Assembly: GCF_004358185.1 (NCBI RefSeq)
Contig: NZ_SMUV01000040.1
Span: 1-33,451 of the forward strand
From: Antarcticimicrobium luteum
GTDB lineage: Bacteria; Pseudomonadota; Alphaproteobacteria; Rhodobacterales; Rhodobacteraceae
Direction of reading: 5' to 3'
DNA length: 33,451 nt
Shown here: positions 15,504 to 24,265 of the stretch, in pieces
Numbering within the stretch: the stretch's first letter is position 1
Layout: every line of letters starts with the position of its first letter
Translations under genes and position numbers: made by a program
The notes under the pieces: model-generated
The model's database searches: none
The model's input: the letters and a program-made list of their open reading frames with translations, nothing else
Told to the model about the DNA's origin: nothing

Positions 15504-16487
15504 CTATCTATACTCCATGATCCCGCGCCGCTGCCCGCGCAGCCGCCGCAGATGAAACTCCACCGCTCCCTGCGCCTCGGCGAATTTGCCCAGAACGGTG
15601 AACAGCGCGGCCTCCCACCGCCCCGGGCCGTGATCGCGCAGCGCCAGCCGCAGCACCTGCGCCGGGTAGATCAGCGCCAGCAGTCCCGCCCAGGGCGTCG
15701 CCAGCATCGCCAGCAGGATTGCCAGCGGCAGCGCGGCGCCCCAGACCAGCGCCCGGCGGCCCTCGGCCACCCAGTGCCGCTCGGGTCCCTTTCCATGCAG
15801 ATGCGCGCCCTCGGCAAAGGCATGGCCGGCGCGTCGGCTGCGTCGCCACCACTGGCCGAACCGCAGGATACGGGCATCGTGAAGGGTCATTTCCGCGTCG
15901 AGGCGCCGGATGGTCCAGCCGGCGCGGCGCAGGCGCAGACACATCTCGGGCTCCTCCCCCGCGATCAGATCGTCGCGGAACCCGTCCACCGCGTCCAGCG
16001 CCGCGCGGCGCATCAGTGCGTCGCCGCCGCAGGCCAGTGCCTCGCCAGCCGGCGTGTCCCATTCCCGGTCGCACAGCCGATTGTAAACGGAATGCTCGGG
16101 ATGTTCCTCGCGCCGCCGGCCACAGGCGGCGGCGACCCCGGGGTGACCGGCAAGGTATGCGGCGGCGGTTTCGATCCAGCCGGGCGAAACCGTACAGTCC
16201 CCATCCACAAACTGTACGAAATCGGCGCCGCCGCCGTCCAGCCGCGCCAGACCGGCATTGCGCGCCCGCGCGGCGGTGAAGGGGTAGCTCATGTCCAGCG
16301 CCACCACCTCGGCGCCCGCCGCCTGCGCCGCCGCGACGCTGCCGTCGGTCGAGCCGGAATCGACATAGACGATGCGCCCGACCCGGCCGTCGAGCGAGGC
16401 CAGGCAGGCGATCAGCCGCGCCCCCTCGTTGCGGCCGATCACCACCGCGTCGATCCGCGACCGGTCCGCTGCCCGGGCTGTCCCCAC
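15504..16487 (-). CDS. Glycosyltransferase family 2, membrane-anchored
   Basis: A 327-residue GT2 enzyme. The GT-A core shows VVIGRNEGARL near residue 15, YVDSGSTDGS near 42, the metal-binding FVDGDCTV near 92, and an acceptor-side GEEPEMCLRLRRAGW block. The last third has a hydrophobic segment (about 250-280, LPLAILLAMLATPWAGLLALIY) that probably anchors it to the inner membrane, as in many exopolysaccharide transferases. The start is GTG at 16487; an AGGA is unusually close, so the exact start is less sure than the frame. It is divergent from the glucokinase-like gene and followed by a strong hairpin, so it is probably a single-gene unit. Its role in polysaccharide assembly is inferred from family and neighbours. 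Confidence 0.9.
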   Translation of the reverse strand: MGTARAADRSRIDAVVIGRNEGARLIACLASLDGRVGRIVYVDSGSTDGSVAAAQAAGAEVVALDMSYPFTAARARNAGLARLDGGGADFVQFVDGDCTVSPGWIETAAAYLAGHPGVAAACGRRREEHPEHSVYNRLCDREWDTPAGEALACGGDALMRRAALDAVDGFRDDLIAGEEPEMCLRLRRAGWTIRRLDAEMTLHDARILRFGQWWRRSRRAGHAFAEGAHLHGKGPERHWVAEGRRALVWGAALPLAILLAMLATPWAGLLALIYPAQVLRLALRDHGPGRWEAALFTVLGKFAEAQGAVEFHLRRLRGQRRGIMEYR

Positions 16488-16619
16488 TGTCCTGATCCGC
16501 CTTTGCTGTTCCTGGCGCTCAGCCTAGCCGCTTCGCCGCCACCTGCAAGGCGCGCTGTCGTCTTGGCGATCGGCCCGGAATGAGGCAGCATGCGCAGACC
16601 GGAAGGGGGAGGGCCGCAC

Positions 16620-17543
16620 ATGACAGTTCTGCTGGCCGATATGGGCGGCACCGCGAGCCGTCTTGCGCTGCTGCGCGGCGATGGCGGGCTGCAATGCGCG
16701 GTGAGGTGGCGCAACGACAATTACGCCGGGCCGGGTCCGCTGCTCGCGCGGTATCTGCGCGACTGCGGCGCGCCGCCGCTCCGCGCGGCCTGCATCGCGG
16801 TGGCCGGGCCGGTGGCGCCGGGGGCGGTGCGGTGGACCAATCGCGACTGGGCCTTTGAGCGGGGAGAGATGGCCGCGCTGCTGCGGCTGCCGGGGGCCGC
16901 AGCGCTGCGGGTGGTCAACGATCTGACGGCGCTGGCGCTGGCGCTGCCGGGCCTGGGCGCGGCGCAGTTGGAGACCCTGCGCGCGCCGGTGCCCGAGGCG
17001 TCGGGAAACGGTCAGGCGCTGGTCGCCAATTGCGGCACCGGCTTTAACGTCGGGCTGGTGCGGGCCACCCCCGCCGGTCCCGTCGCCTGGGAGGCCGAGC
17101 TGGGCCATGCCGCCTTGCCGGTGACGGTCGCCGCCGAACTGGGCGCGATGGCCGGCGCCTTTGCGAGCATCGAGGCGCTGTTTTCCGGCGCCGGGCTTGC
17201 CCGCCTGCACGCGTCGCGGCACGGCGGCGAGCACACCGCGCAGCAGCTGGTGGAGGCGGCCGGGACCGATCCGGCCGCGCGCGGCAGCGTCGCGCAGATG
17301 GCCAGGTCGATGGGGCTGCTGGCGCGGGAACTGGTCGCCGCCTATCTGCCGCGCGACGGGGTTTTCTGGGCGGGCAGCATGGCGCGCGGGGTGCTGGGCA
17401 CAGACGCGCGCGCCGATTTCCTGGGGGCGCTGGCCGCGCCGGGGCCGCTTGCGCAGACCCGGGCGGCGATCCCGGTCGCGGTGATCACCGACGATGCCGC
17501 GGCCCTTGGCGGGCTGGCGGCCCTGGCCGCCGCATTGCCTTAG
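16620..17543 (+). CDS. glk: Glucokinase-family (Glk-type) sugar kinase
   Basis: A 307-residue ASKHA-fold kinase, close to bacterial Glk in length, expected to phosphorylate glucose with ATP in the cytosol. Recognisable elements: the phosphate-1 loop ADMGGTASRLAL at 6-17 (usual form G-D-x-G-G-T-N-x-R-L), catalytic Asp101 in VNDLTALALALP, the NCGTGFNVGL adenosine-side loop near 137, the sugar-binding ELGHAALP at about 160, and SIEALFSGAGL at about 183. Several positions differ from the textbook motifs, notably Ser for Asn in the first loop, so glucose specificity is likely but not certain. The ATG at 16620 is preferred over 16590 because a GGAAGGGGGAGGG run lies just upstream. It is convergent with tamB. 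A possible role in feeding sugar phosphates to the nearby polysaccharide genes is inference. Confidence 0.8.
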   Translation: MTVLLADMGGTASRLALLRGDGGLQCAVRWRNDNYAGPGPLLARYLRDCGAPPLRAACIAVAGPVAPGAVRWTNRDWAFERGEMAALLRLPGAAALRVVNDLTALALALPGLGAAQLETLRAPVPEASGNGQALVANCGTGFNVGLVRATPAGPVAWEAELGHAALPVTVAAELGAMAGAFASIEALFSGAGLARLHASRHGGEHTAQQLVEAAGTDPAARGSVAQMARSMGLLARELVAAYLPRDGVFWAGSMARGVLGTDARADFLGALAAPGPLAQTRAAIPVAVITDDAAALGGLAALAAALP

Positions 17544-17611
17544 AGCGGCGCCCCGAAACACCGGCGAAACACCCGCGACACCGGTTGACGGCGCAGCTCC
17601 GGGGCCAGCGG

Positions 17612-20600
17612 TCAGTAGTCGCGTTCGAAGAACAACCCGATGCCGGTGTCGCCGGCGTTGTTGACGCTGCCCTTCGCGGTCAGCGACTTGCTGAGGTCGA
17701 GATTGAGGTTCAGCTCGGTCTCGCCGCGGGTGTTGACGGTGAAATCGGTATAGACATTGTCCGACAGATAGGTGCCGGCGCCGACTTGCCCTGCGCCGCT
17801 GGCGTCGGTGCCGAAATCGACCCTGTCGACGCCGGTGGCCTTGCGCACCTTGTCGCTGGCCCCGCCGGACCGGCCCAGCGTGGCGAGCGAGGCGGCCATC
17901 TTGGCGATCACCACAGGCGACAGATCGGCGACCCGGCTGCCGAAGACCAGCATCGCCAGCGCCTCCTCCGCCGGGCGTTCGGGTTCGGCATAGACGCTGA
18001 CGACAGGGCCGTCCATCGGCCCGGCGATCTCGATCGTGGCCTTGCCGTCCTCGGTGGTGGCAGTGGAGGCGAACTCGACATAGGGCGTCAGGTCGCCCTG
18101 CATCGTGACCACCCCCCTGGTCAGTTTCAACCGCCGCCCGATGATGTCGAGCGTGCCGCGGATCAGCTCGATCTGGCCGACCGGCTCGACCGCGGCGGTG
18201 GTGCCGCGCAGATAGAGCGCGCCGCCCAGTTCCGCCTGCAGCCCGAAGCCGCGTGCAAACACCCGGTTCTGCGCCACCAGCGCCAGGTCGAGACCGATTG
18301 CCGGGCCGCCGCCGCCACCGCTGCCGCCGGTGTCGATCAGACCGGCGCGGGCGCGGGTCGCGCGCACGGCGGCAGAGTCGTGCAGATGCACGATCGACGG
18401 GATTGGCGCGGCGGCGGCGCTGCCCGACACCGCGCTGAGGTTGATCTCGGTCTCGCCGAACTCGATGCGGCCCGACAGCAGCGGCCCGGCGGCGAGCGGC
18501 CCCGAAAGCGAAAGCCGCCCGTTGGCCGAGGAGGTGATCGATTTGTTGTCGGTCAGGATCAGGTTCTGCAGATCGACCGCGATTTTCCCGTCATAGGGCG
18601 GGGTCAGGGCGACCGGCCCGCTGACGCGAAACCCGCCGCCGGCCCCCAGCGCGCCGGTCAGCGCGAGGCTGGCGGCGGAGTCGGCCAGCGTGACGCTGCC
18701 CGAGATGTTCTCGATGGTCTGGGCGGCGGCGGGGATCGCCATCCGGGTGCCCGAGGTGCTGATCCGGCCGCTGAGCGAGCGCAGCGCCGGCGGCCCGTCC
18801 AGCCTGAGGTCGAATTCGGCGCGCCCGGCGATGGAGTTGGGCTTCAGGAACGGGTTGGCCGCCTCCAGCCGCAGATCGCCGCGCGCGGTCAGATCGGCGG
18901 TGCCGGCGGCCTCGTCCAGGCTGCCGGCGATCCGGGCCGAGACGCCGGCTGGGCCGGTGGCGTCGGTCTCCAGCGTCCAGATGCCTTGGATGTCGCGCTT
19001 TGCCGTGCCGCTGGCGGTCAGCTGTCCGGGCAGTTCGGGAATGAAACGCTGGATGCGGTCGAGCAGCGCGTCGAAGGTCAGATCGGCCCGCCCCTCCGGG
19101 TCGAAGGTGCCGTTGAGATCGGCATAGGATTTGTCCGGGCCCTGCAGCCTGACCTTGCCGGTCCAGGCGCGCCCGGCCTGATCCAGATCGCCGGTCAGGG
19201 TGAGCGGGCCGGAAACCGTGGGCGTTAGGCGCGCCAGATCGTCCAGCGCGGCGCGAAAGCTCAGCGCGCTGCCGGCGCTTTTCAGCGTGCCCTGCGCCTG
19301 GGCGGACAGGGCGGTGCCGTCGAGGACAAAGCGGCGGATGGTCAGCCCGTCCGCGCCGCGCGCGGCGTCGAGGCTGAGCGTGCTGGTCCCCGCGATCAGC
19401 GGGTCGAGCTGGTCGATCCCCGCCGACAGATCCTGCGCCCGCAGGGCGAGCGCGATGTCGAAACTGCCGGCCAGCGGTGTGCCGGTGCCGGACAGATCGG
19501 CGGTGACCGCACCGCCCAGATCGCGCCCGGCCAGCCCCGAGAAGCGGCCCAGATCCGCCGCCGCCAGCCGCAGGCGGCCGTCCATCTCGAAACCGCTTTG
19601 CAGCCCGTCGAGCATGCCGTTCAGGGTCGCGGTGTAGTCGGCCCCGCGCAGCTGGAAGCCGCGAAACTCCAGCCCGCCGGCGCCGGTCAGGGCGAAGCCG
19701 CCGTCCAGCGTCACCTCCGATCCAATGGCGCGGGCGAGGGCGGCGTCGGCAAAGCCCAGCCCGCGCAACCCGGCCTTGAGCGTGCCGTCGAGCGCCAGCC
19801 CGGCGCTCTGATCCAGGGCGCCGCTTGCGGTCAGTTCGGCCCGCTGAAGGCTGAGGTCGGGGCGCGACAGCCGGTCGGCGGACAGCGTCAGATCCCAGTC
19901 GCCGGCGCCTGTGCTGTCCGCCGCCCCGTCCATCCGCAGCGTCAGCCGGGCGGCGCCGATCCGGGTTTGCGGCCCGCTCAGCGGCAGCAGCACGGTTTCC
20001 CCCGAGGGCGGCGCGATGCGCCCGTGCAGCAGCGCGGTCTCCAGCGCGCCGCCGGCTGCCACCGCCAAGCTGCCGTTCAGGATCAACGCGTCCGAGGTGA
20101 GGTCCAGACGCTCGATCTCGGTGCGCCCGTCGGGGCGGTTGATCCCGTCGAGCGCCAGCCGCGTCTCGGCGCCGAAGAAGGCGCGGTAGTCGGGCGGCAG
20201 CAGCGGCGTGACATCGCCCGCCAGATCGGCGGAGAATCTGATGCCCTGCGGGGTCGCGGGATCGGCGCCCTCGGGCGCCTCGAGCCCGCGCAGGCGCACC
20301 GCGCCGCCGATCCGTTCGGCGTCGTCACTGACCAGCGCGATATCTGCAGTGAAATCGTCGACCGGCCCCGTCCCCTTGGCGGTGAACAGCAGCGGCGGCC
20401 GGTCCGGCATGTTCAGCGCCGTAGAGATCAGCCCGCCGGCGTCCTCGATCGCCGTGAGGTCCAGCGCGATCTGCCGGGTGGTGTTGGAAAACTGCGCCGT
20501 CAGATCCAGCGCGTCGCCGGGCCGGTCCAGCCGGGTGACCGAAAGCCGGGTATCCAGCGCCCCCCCGGCAAGGCTGAGGCGTCCGGACACCTGCAGCGCG

Positions 20601-21067
20601 GCGGCCAGCCCGACCACCGTTTCGCCCAGCTCAAGGCTCTCGACGCCGATTTCGCCCAATTCCACCGCCACCGGCAATTCGGGCAGCGAAAAGGGCTGCG
20701 CCTCGGGGCTGGGCAGATCCACCGCGTCGGCGGGCAGCGGTTTACGGGCGATCACGATCCTGTCGGCGGTCAGCGCGTTGACCGAGAATGTGCCGCGCAC
20801 CAGGTCCATCCGGTTCCAGTCGAGCACCGCGCCGGAAAGCGTCAGCCAGACGCCCTGCGCATCCGAGACCGTCAGCTTCTCGATCGTCGCGCGCGAGCTG
20901 AAGGCGCCCTCCAGCCCGGTCACCTCGATCCGCCGGTTGTCGTCCGACAGGGTGTTTTCCAGGAACCGCACCAGCAGCCCGCCGGCGTCGTCGTCCGATA
21001 CCTGCGCGCGCAGCGGCGGCGCCAGCAGCGCGCTCAGCAGTAGGACTATGCCCAGAACCCGTCTCAA
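17612..21067 (-). CDS. tamB: Translocation and assembly module subunit TamB
   Basis: A 1151-residue AsmA/TamB-type protein. An N-terminal signal anchor (MRRVLGIVLLLSALLAPPL) holds it in the inner membrane. The rest is a long beta-rich span across the periplasm, made of repeated short strands rich in G, L, T and D, ending in the conserved C-terminal TamB domain with GTLDIIGRRLKLTRGVV, GRSGGASDKV and LNLDLSKSLTAKGSV. TamB works with TamA in outer-membrane protein insertion and in envelope lipid transport. Translation starts at TTG (21067), which shares TTGA with the tamA stop; the signal anchor begins at once and there is no good alternative start, so the two genes are translationally coupled. 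There is no frameshift along its length. The size is somewhat below that of the E. coli protein but usual for this group. Confidence 0.95.
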   Translation of the reverse strand: MRRVLGIVLLLSALLAPPLRAQVSDDDAGGLLVRFLENTLSDDNRRIEVTGLEGAFSSRATIEKLTVSDAQGVWLTLSGAVLDWNRMDLVRGTFSVNALTADRIVIARKPLPADAVDLPSPEAQPFSLPELPVAVELGEIGVESLELGETVVGLAAALQVSGRLSLAGGALDTRLSVTRLDRPGDALDLTAQFSNTTRQIALDLTAIEDAGGLISTALNMPDRPPLLFTAKGTGPVDDFTADIALVSDDAERIGGAVRLRGLEAPEGADPATPQGIRFSADLAGDVTPLLPPDYRAFFGAETRLALDGINRPDGRTEIERLDLTSDALILNGSLAVAAGGALETALLHGRIAPPSGETVLLPLSGPQTRIGAARLTLRMDGAADSTGAGDWDLTLSADRLSRPDLSLQRAELTASGALDQSAGLALDGTLKAGLRGLGFADAALARAIGSEVTLDGGFALTGAGGLEFRGFQLRGADYTATLNGMLDGLQSGFEMDGRLRLAAADLGRFSGLAGRDLGGAVTADLSGTGTPLAGSFDIALALRAQDLSAGIDQLDPLIAGTSTLSLDAARGADGLTIRRFVLDGTALSAQAQGTLKSAGSALSFRAALDDLARLTPTVSGPLTLTGDLDQAGRAWTGKVRLQGPDKSYADLNGTFDPEGRADLTFDALLDRIQRFIPELPGQLTASGTAKRDIQGIWTLETDATGPAGVSARIAGSLDEAAGTADLTARGDLRLEAANPFLKPNSIAGRAEFDLRLDGPPALRSLSGRISTSGTRMAIPAAAQTIENISGSVTLADSAASLALTGALGAGGGFRVSGPVALTPPYDGKIAVDLQNLILTDNKSITSSANGRLSLSGPLAAGPLLSGRIEFGETEINLSAVSGSAAAAPIPSIVHLHDSAAVRATRARAGLIDTGGSGGGGGPAIGLDLALVAQNRVFARGFGLQAELGGALYLRGTTAAVEPVGQIELIRGTLDIIGRRLKLTRGVVTMQGDLTPYVEFASTATTEDGKATIEIAGPMDGPVVSVYAEPERPAEEALAMLVFGSRVADLSPVVIAKMAASLATLGRSGGASDKVRKATGVDRVDFGTDASGAGQVGAGTYLSDNVYTDFTVNTRGETELNLNLDLSKSLTAKGSVNNAGDTGIGLFFERDY

Positions 21068-22887
21068 AACGCCTGTCCGATCCCGATATAGAATTGCAGC
21101 CCGTCGCCGGTCGATCCGCCGACCGGATAGGCCAGGTCGAGCCGGATCGGCCCGAACCCGCCGATATCATAGCGCACTCCGAGGCCGGCGCCGGAATGGC
21201 TGGGCGAGTTGCCGTCGATCACGCCATCGGCGTCGACCGCACCGTAATCGAAAAAGCCGACCGCCGAGATTTTCTCGGTGACCCGCCCGCGCAGTTCGAC
21301 CGAGGCGCCGAGAAAGGCGCGCCCGCCGGCCAGCAGGGTGCTGGGCGGCGCGTTGAGCCCCAGCGATTCGTAGGGTTGCCCGCGCACGGTGCCGGCGCCG
21401 CCGGAAAAGAACAGCAGATCGGGCGAGACATCCGATTGCGCCGCCCCGATGACCGAGCCGAGTTGCACCCGCCCGGCCAGGGTGACCCGCCCGGCCTCGC
21501 CGAAGGAGCGATAGGCGCGCCCGTCCAGCCACAGCCGCCCGCCCGAGGCATTGCCCGAGAGGCCGAAGAAGGGCATCGCCTCGGTCGCGAGAAAAAAGCC
21601 GTCGTGGGCATCGACCGGGCTGTCGCGCCGGTCCCATTCCAGCTTCAGCGGCAGGGCGGCATAGCGGAATATCCGGTTGCTGCCAAAGGCATCGTCGGCA
21701 TCGGCGTAATGGGCGGTGAGCGACAACTCGCCGAACAGCTTGTCCGAGAACACCCGCCGGGTGCCGATCCCGAGACCGCCGCGCGTCACCTCGTAGTGGG
21801 TGCGGTCCTGCCGCTCCAGTTCGAACAGGTAAAAGATGCTGTCATCCGGACCCAGCCGATCGGGCCGGTCGAGCCGCGCGCCGATGCGCCCGTCCAGATC
21901 CTCGCTGCCGCCGATATTGCTCAGAACCGCTTCAAGTTGCAGCCGTTCGGCGCCGCCGAACAGGTTGCGATGCATCCAGGCGGCGCTGAGGTCCAGCCCC
22001 TCGCTCGTGGACACCTCGGCGCCGAAGGAGATCCGGCGCCTCGGCATGTCCTCGACCCGGGCGGTTACGTTCAGGGTGCCGTCGGGGTTGGCTGTCTCGG
22101 CCTCTTCCAGGGTGACCGAGGAAAAGGTGCCGGTCCGCCGCAGCCGGGTGTTCACGGTACGCAGCGCGTCGGGGTGATACCTCTCGCCGGCGGGAAAGCC
22201 GGCGATGCGGCGGATCGAGTTTTCGCGCACCGCGGTCGGCCCCTCGACGACCATCCGGCCAAAGCGCAGACTGGGTCCGGGGGCGAGGCGGATTGCGGCG
22301 TCGAGGCGCGCCTGGGCGTGATCGGCGACGATGCGCTGGCTGGCGGGGGCGGCCTTGGCATGGCCGGCCTCGCGCCAGCCCTTGATGGCGGCGGCGGCGG
22401 CGTCGCGGATCGCGCCGGTGGTCGCCGGCCGGCCGGCGGCGAAGGCGTCGGGCAGCTGGGTGCCCGGGGCCAGCGGGGCCACCTCGGCGCGGCCAAAGCG
22501 GAACGGGCGGCCGGGGTCGACGGAAATCTCGATACGGTCGATCTTGCGCGGCAGGTACAGTGGCTGGATCCCGGCGGCCTCGCGCCCGTCGAGGCGGATA
22601 TGGACCACGGGGCTGAAATAGCCCTGGTCGTAGAGAACCTGAACCAGCGTCCGGTAATCGGCCTGGGCGGCGGCCAGCAGTTCCTGCACCGTGTCGAGCC
22701 CGCGCGCCCCGGCCGCCATCACCGCCGAGGCGGTCTGCAACCGCTCGCGCAGATCGTCGGGTGCGCCGGGGGCTTTGAAGGCGGTTTCGAGGGCCACCGC
22801 GGAAACCGGTGCCAGCGCAAGGCAGAACGCCGCGATCGCGCGCGCAACGCCGCGCAGAAATCCGTATCCGCGCCCCTTTCCGGTCAT
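21064..22887 (-). CDS. tamA: Outer-membrane translocation module subunit TamA (Omp85/BamA family)
   Basis: A 607-residue Omp85-family protein. A signal peptide (about residues 1-32, ending near SAVALE) is followed by three POTRA-like domains (about 40-280), including the segment with PLYLPRKIDRIEISVDPG, and then a C-terminal beta-barrel (about 290-607). The barrel has alternating aromatic strands and ends in the outer-membrane signature Phe (YIGIGQAF). A late-barrel GGAGTVRGQPYESLG matches the conserved VRGY/F-type lid motif of the family. Partnered with TamB, which follows with a 4-base overlap, it forms the inner-to-outer membrane TAM complex. The ATG at 22887 has GAGAGGG upstream. BamA is excluded by the short POTRA region and the tamB neighbour. 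Confidence 0.95.
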   Translation of the reverse strand: MTGKGRGYGFLRGVARAIAAFCLALAPVSAVALETAFKAPGAPDDLRERLQTASAVMAAGARGLDTVQELLAAAQADYRTLVQVLYDQGYFSPVVHIRLDGREAAGIQPLYLPRKIDRIEISVDPGRPFRFGRAEVAPLAPGTQLPDAFAAGRPATTGAIRDAAAAAIKGWREAGHAKAAPASQRIVADHAQARLDAAIRLAPGPSLRFGRMVVEGPTAVRENSIRRIAGFPAGERYHPDALRTVNTRLRRTGTFSSVTLEEAETANPDGTLNVTARVEDMPRRRISFGAEVSTSEGLDLSAAWMHRNLFGGAERLQLEAVLSNIGGSEDLDGRIGARLDRPDRLGPDDSIFYLFELERQDRTHYEVTRGGLGIGTRRVFSDKLFGELSLTAHYADADDAFGSNRIFRYAALPLKLEWDRRDSPVDAHDGFFLATEAMPFFGLSGNASGGRLWLDGRAYRSFGEAGRVTLAGRVQLGSVIGAAQSDVSPDLLFFSGGAGTVRGQPYESLGLNAPPSTLLAGGRAFLGASVELRGRVTEKISAVGFFDYGAVDADGVIDGNSPSHSGAGLGVRYDIGGFGPIRLDLAYPVGGSTGDGLQFYIGIGQAF

Positions 22888-23133
22888 TCCGACCCTCTCG
22901 TTACCCTGTCACAAATGGCTGTTCTGGCAACAGCGCCAGACCTGCCTAACACGGCGCGCAAGGGGGGTGAAATCGGATTCGGCCCGGACGGGTGCAATCC
23001 GCCGCGGGCTAGCCGATTTTCGCCGCCCGGCGTCGCGCGCGTGATCGGTTTGCGGGCTGGGGCGTCGTTCGACTATCTCAACCGGCCTGCCGGTTTCGGC
23101 CTCTTGGCGGTTTGGTTCAAAGCGCGAGCCGCG
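22888..23133 (-). promoter_or_regulatory. tamA upstream region with a near-perfect palindrome
   Basis: Gene-free spacer that should carry the tamA-tamB promoter. Two symmetric elements are visible: AACCGGC-CT-GCCGGTT at 23080-23095, and CTGTT-N5-AACAG near 22919-22933, close to the start codon. I see no clear -35/-10 pair. The palindrome could be an operator or the foot of a terminator for the gene upstream. Confidence 0.35.
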
Positions 23134-23168
23134 CAGGGGGGGACGCTCGGAGGGACACCTCCCCCCTG
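23134..23168 (-). terminator. G/C-run hairpin after the GAPDH gene
   Basis: Arms CAGGGGGG (23134-23141) and CCCCCCTG (23161-23168) pair perfectly around a 19-nt interior that can itself fold (GGAGG-GACA-CCTCC). It begins about 10 bp after the GAPDH stop on that strand. No T-run follows, so it may be a transcript-end stabiliser or a Rho-assisted terminator rather than a classic intrinsic one. Confidence 0.45.
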
Positions 23169-23178
23169 ATTCAGGGTC

Positions 23179-24177
23179 TCAGGACACCGCGCCGGTCGCA
23201 GCCATCCGTTCGGCCATGTCCAGCATCCGCGCCGAAAAGCCCCATTCGTTGTCGTACCAGCCGAACACGCGCACCTGGCGCGGGCCGATCATGCGGAGTT
23301 CCGGCTGGGCGATGACCAGCGATTCGGGCCGCGCCCGCAGATCGGATGAGACCAGCGGCCGTTCGGTCCAGCCCAGCACCGGGCTGGCTTCGGTGGCGGC
23401 CTTCAGATCGGCGGTAAAGCGGGCCTCGTCGGTGTCGCGGTCCAGCTGCACCACCAGGTCGACGGCCGAGACGCTGGCGCTGGGCACCCGCACTGCCGCG
23501 CCGCTGATTCGTCCGGCCAGATGCGGCAGCACCTCGTCGATCAGATGGGTGGCGCTGGTGGTGGTGGGCACCATCGACAGCGCCGCGGCCCGGCTGCGCG
23601 CAAGATCGCCGCGTGGCGCGTCCACCAGCGGCTGGCTGTTGGTGTAACAGTGGATGGTGGTCATATGCGCCCGGTCGATCCCGGCGATCCGGTCAATCAC
23701 CTTGACCAGCGGCGCCAGCGCGTTGGTGGTGCAACTGGCGTTGGAGACCACCCGCTCGCCCCCCAGCGCCTCTTCGTTGGCGCCCAGCACAACGGTGATC
23801 TCGGCCGCCGGGGAGGGGCCGGAGATCAGCACCTTTGCCGCCCCGGCCTCGAGCGCGCGGTGGGCCACTTCCGAGGTCCGCGCGATGCCGGTGCAGTCGA
23901 GCAGCACCTGCACCCCGCTCAGATCCACCCGCCGCAGATCGGCCTGCTGTGTCAGCCGGATCCGGCGCCCGCCGGCCTCCAGGTATCCGTCAGCGGCGGT
24001 CACCTCGCCCGGGAACGGGCCGAAGGTGCTGTCGTACTGGAACAGATAGGCGCAGGTCTCGGCCGGTGCGATGTCATTGATCTGCACCAGGTCGATGTCA
24101 GCCCCGCGCGGGCTGGTCAGGATCTGGCGCAGAATGCTGCGGCCGATCCGTCCGAATCCGTTGATCGCCAGTTTCAT
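23179..24177 (-). CDS. gap: Glyceraldehyde-3-phosphate dehydrogenase family protein, divergent
   Basis: A 332-residue protein of GAPDH length and layout. The Rossmann loop NGFGRIGR is at 6-13, and Asp35 in QINDIAP suggests NAD preference. The catalytic pair is Cys149 (SNASCTTN) and His176, and the C-terminal WYDNEWGFS is near 307. The reaction would be oxidation of glyceraldehyde-3-phosphate with phosphate. Differences from the usual enzyme lie around the phosphate sites: HCYTNSQ replaces the common HSYTNDQ (Ser for Asp181), and TTTS replaces the usual TSTG. It may be a second, specialised GAPDH or an erythrose-4-phosphate dehydrogenase-like enzyme. The ATG at 24177 is supported by the fold starting there (MKLAINGFGR), although the ribosome site is weak. 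It lies 88 bp downstream of a small lipoprotein gene. Confidence 0.9.
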   Translation of the reverse strand: MKLAINGFGRIGRSILRQILTSPRGADIDLVQINDIAPAETCAYLFQYDSTFGPFPGEVTAADGYLEAGGRRIRLTQQADLRRVDLSGVQVLLDCTGIARTSEVAHRALEAGAAKVLISGPSPAAEITVVLGANEEALGGERVVSNASCTTNALAPLVKVIDRIAGIDRAHMTTIHCYTNSQPLVDAPRGDLARSRAAALSMVPTTTSATHLIDEVLPHLAGRISGAAVRVPSASVSAVDLVVQLDRDTDEARFTADLKAATEASPVLGWTERPLVSSDLRARPESLVIAQPELRMIGPRQVRVFGWYDNEWGFSARMLDMAERMAATGAVS

Positions 24178-24265
24178 GGCCGTAGCTATGGCAAAAGGGC
24201 TGACCGACCTCAATCCCGCACGGTGTGCCCCGCGCCGATCAGCCGCTGGCCGGTCAGTTCGCCGG

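Noticed and set aside
22919-22933. CTGTT-N5-AACAG before tamA as a LexA box
   Set aside because: Spacing and sequence do not fit either the gammaproteobacterial or the alphaproteobacterial LexA consensus.
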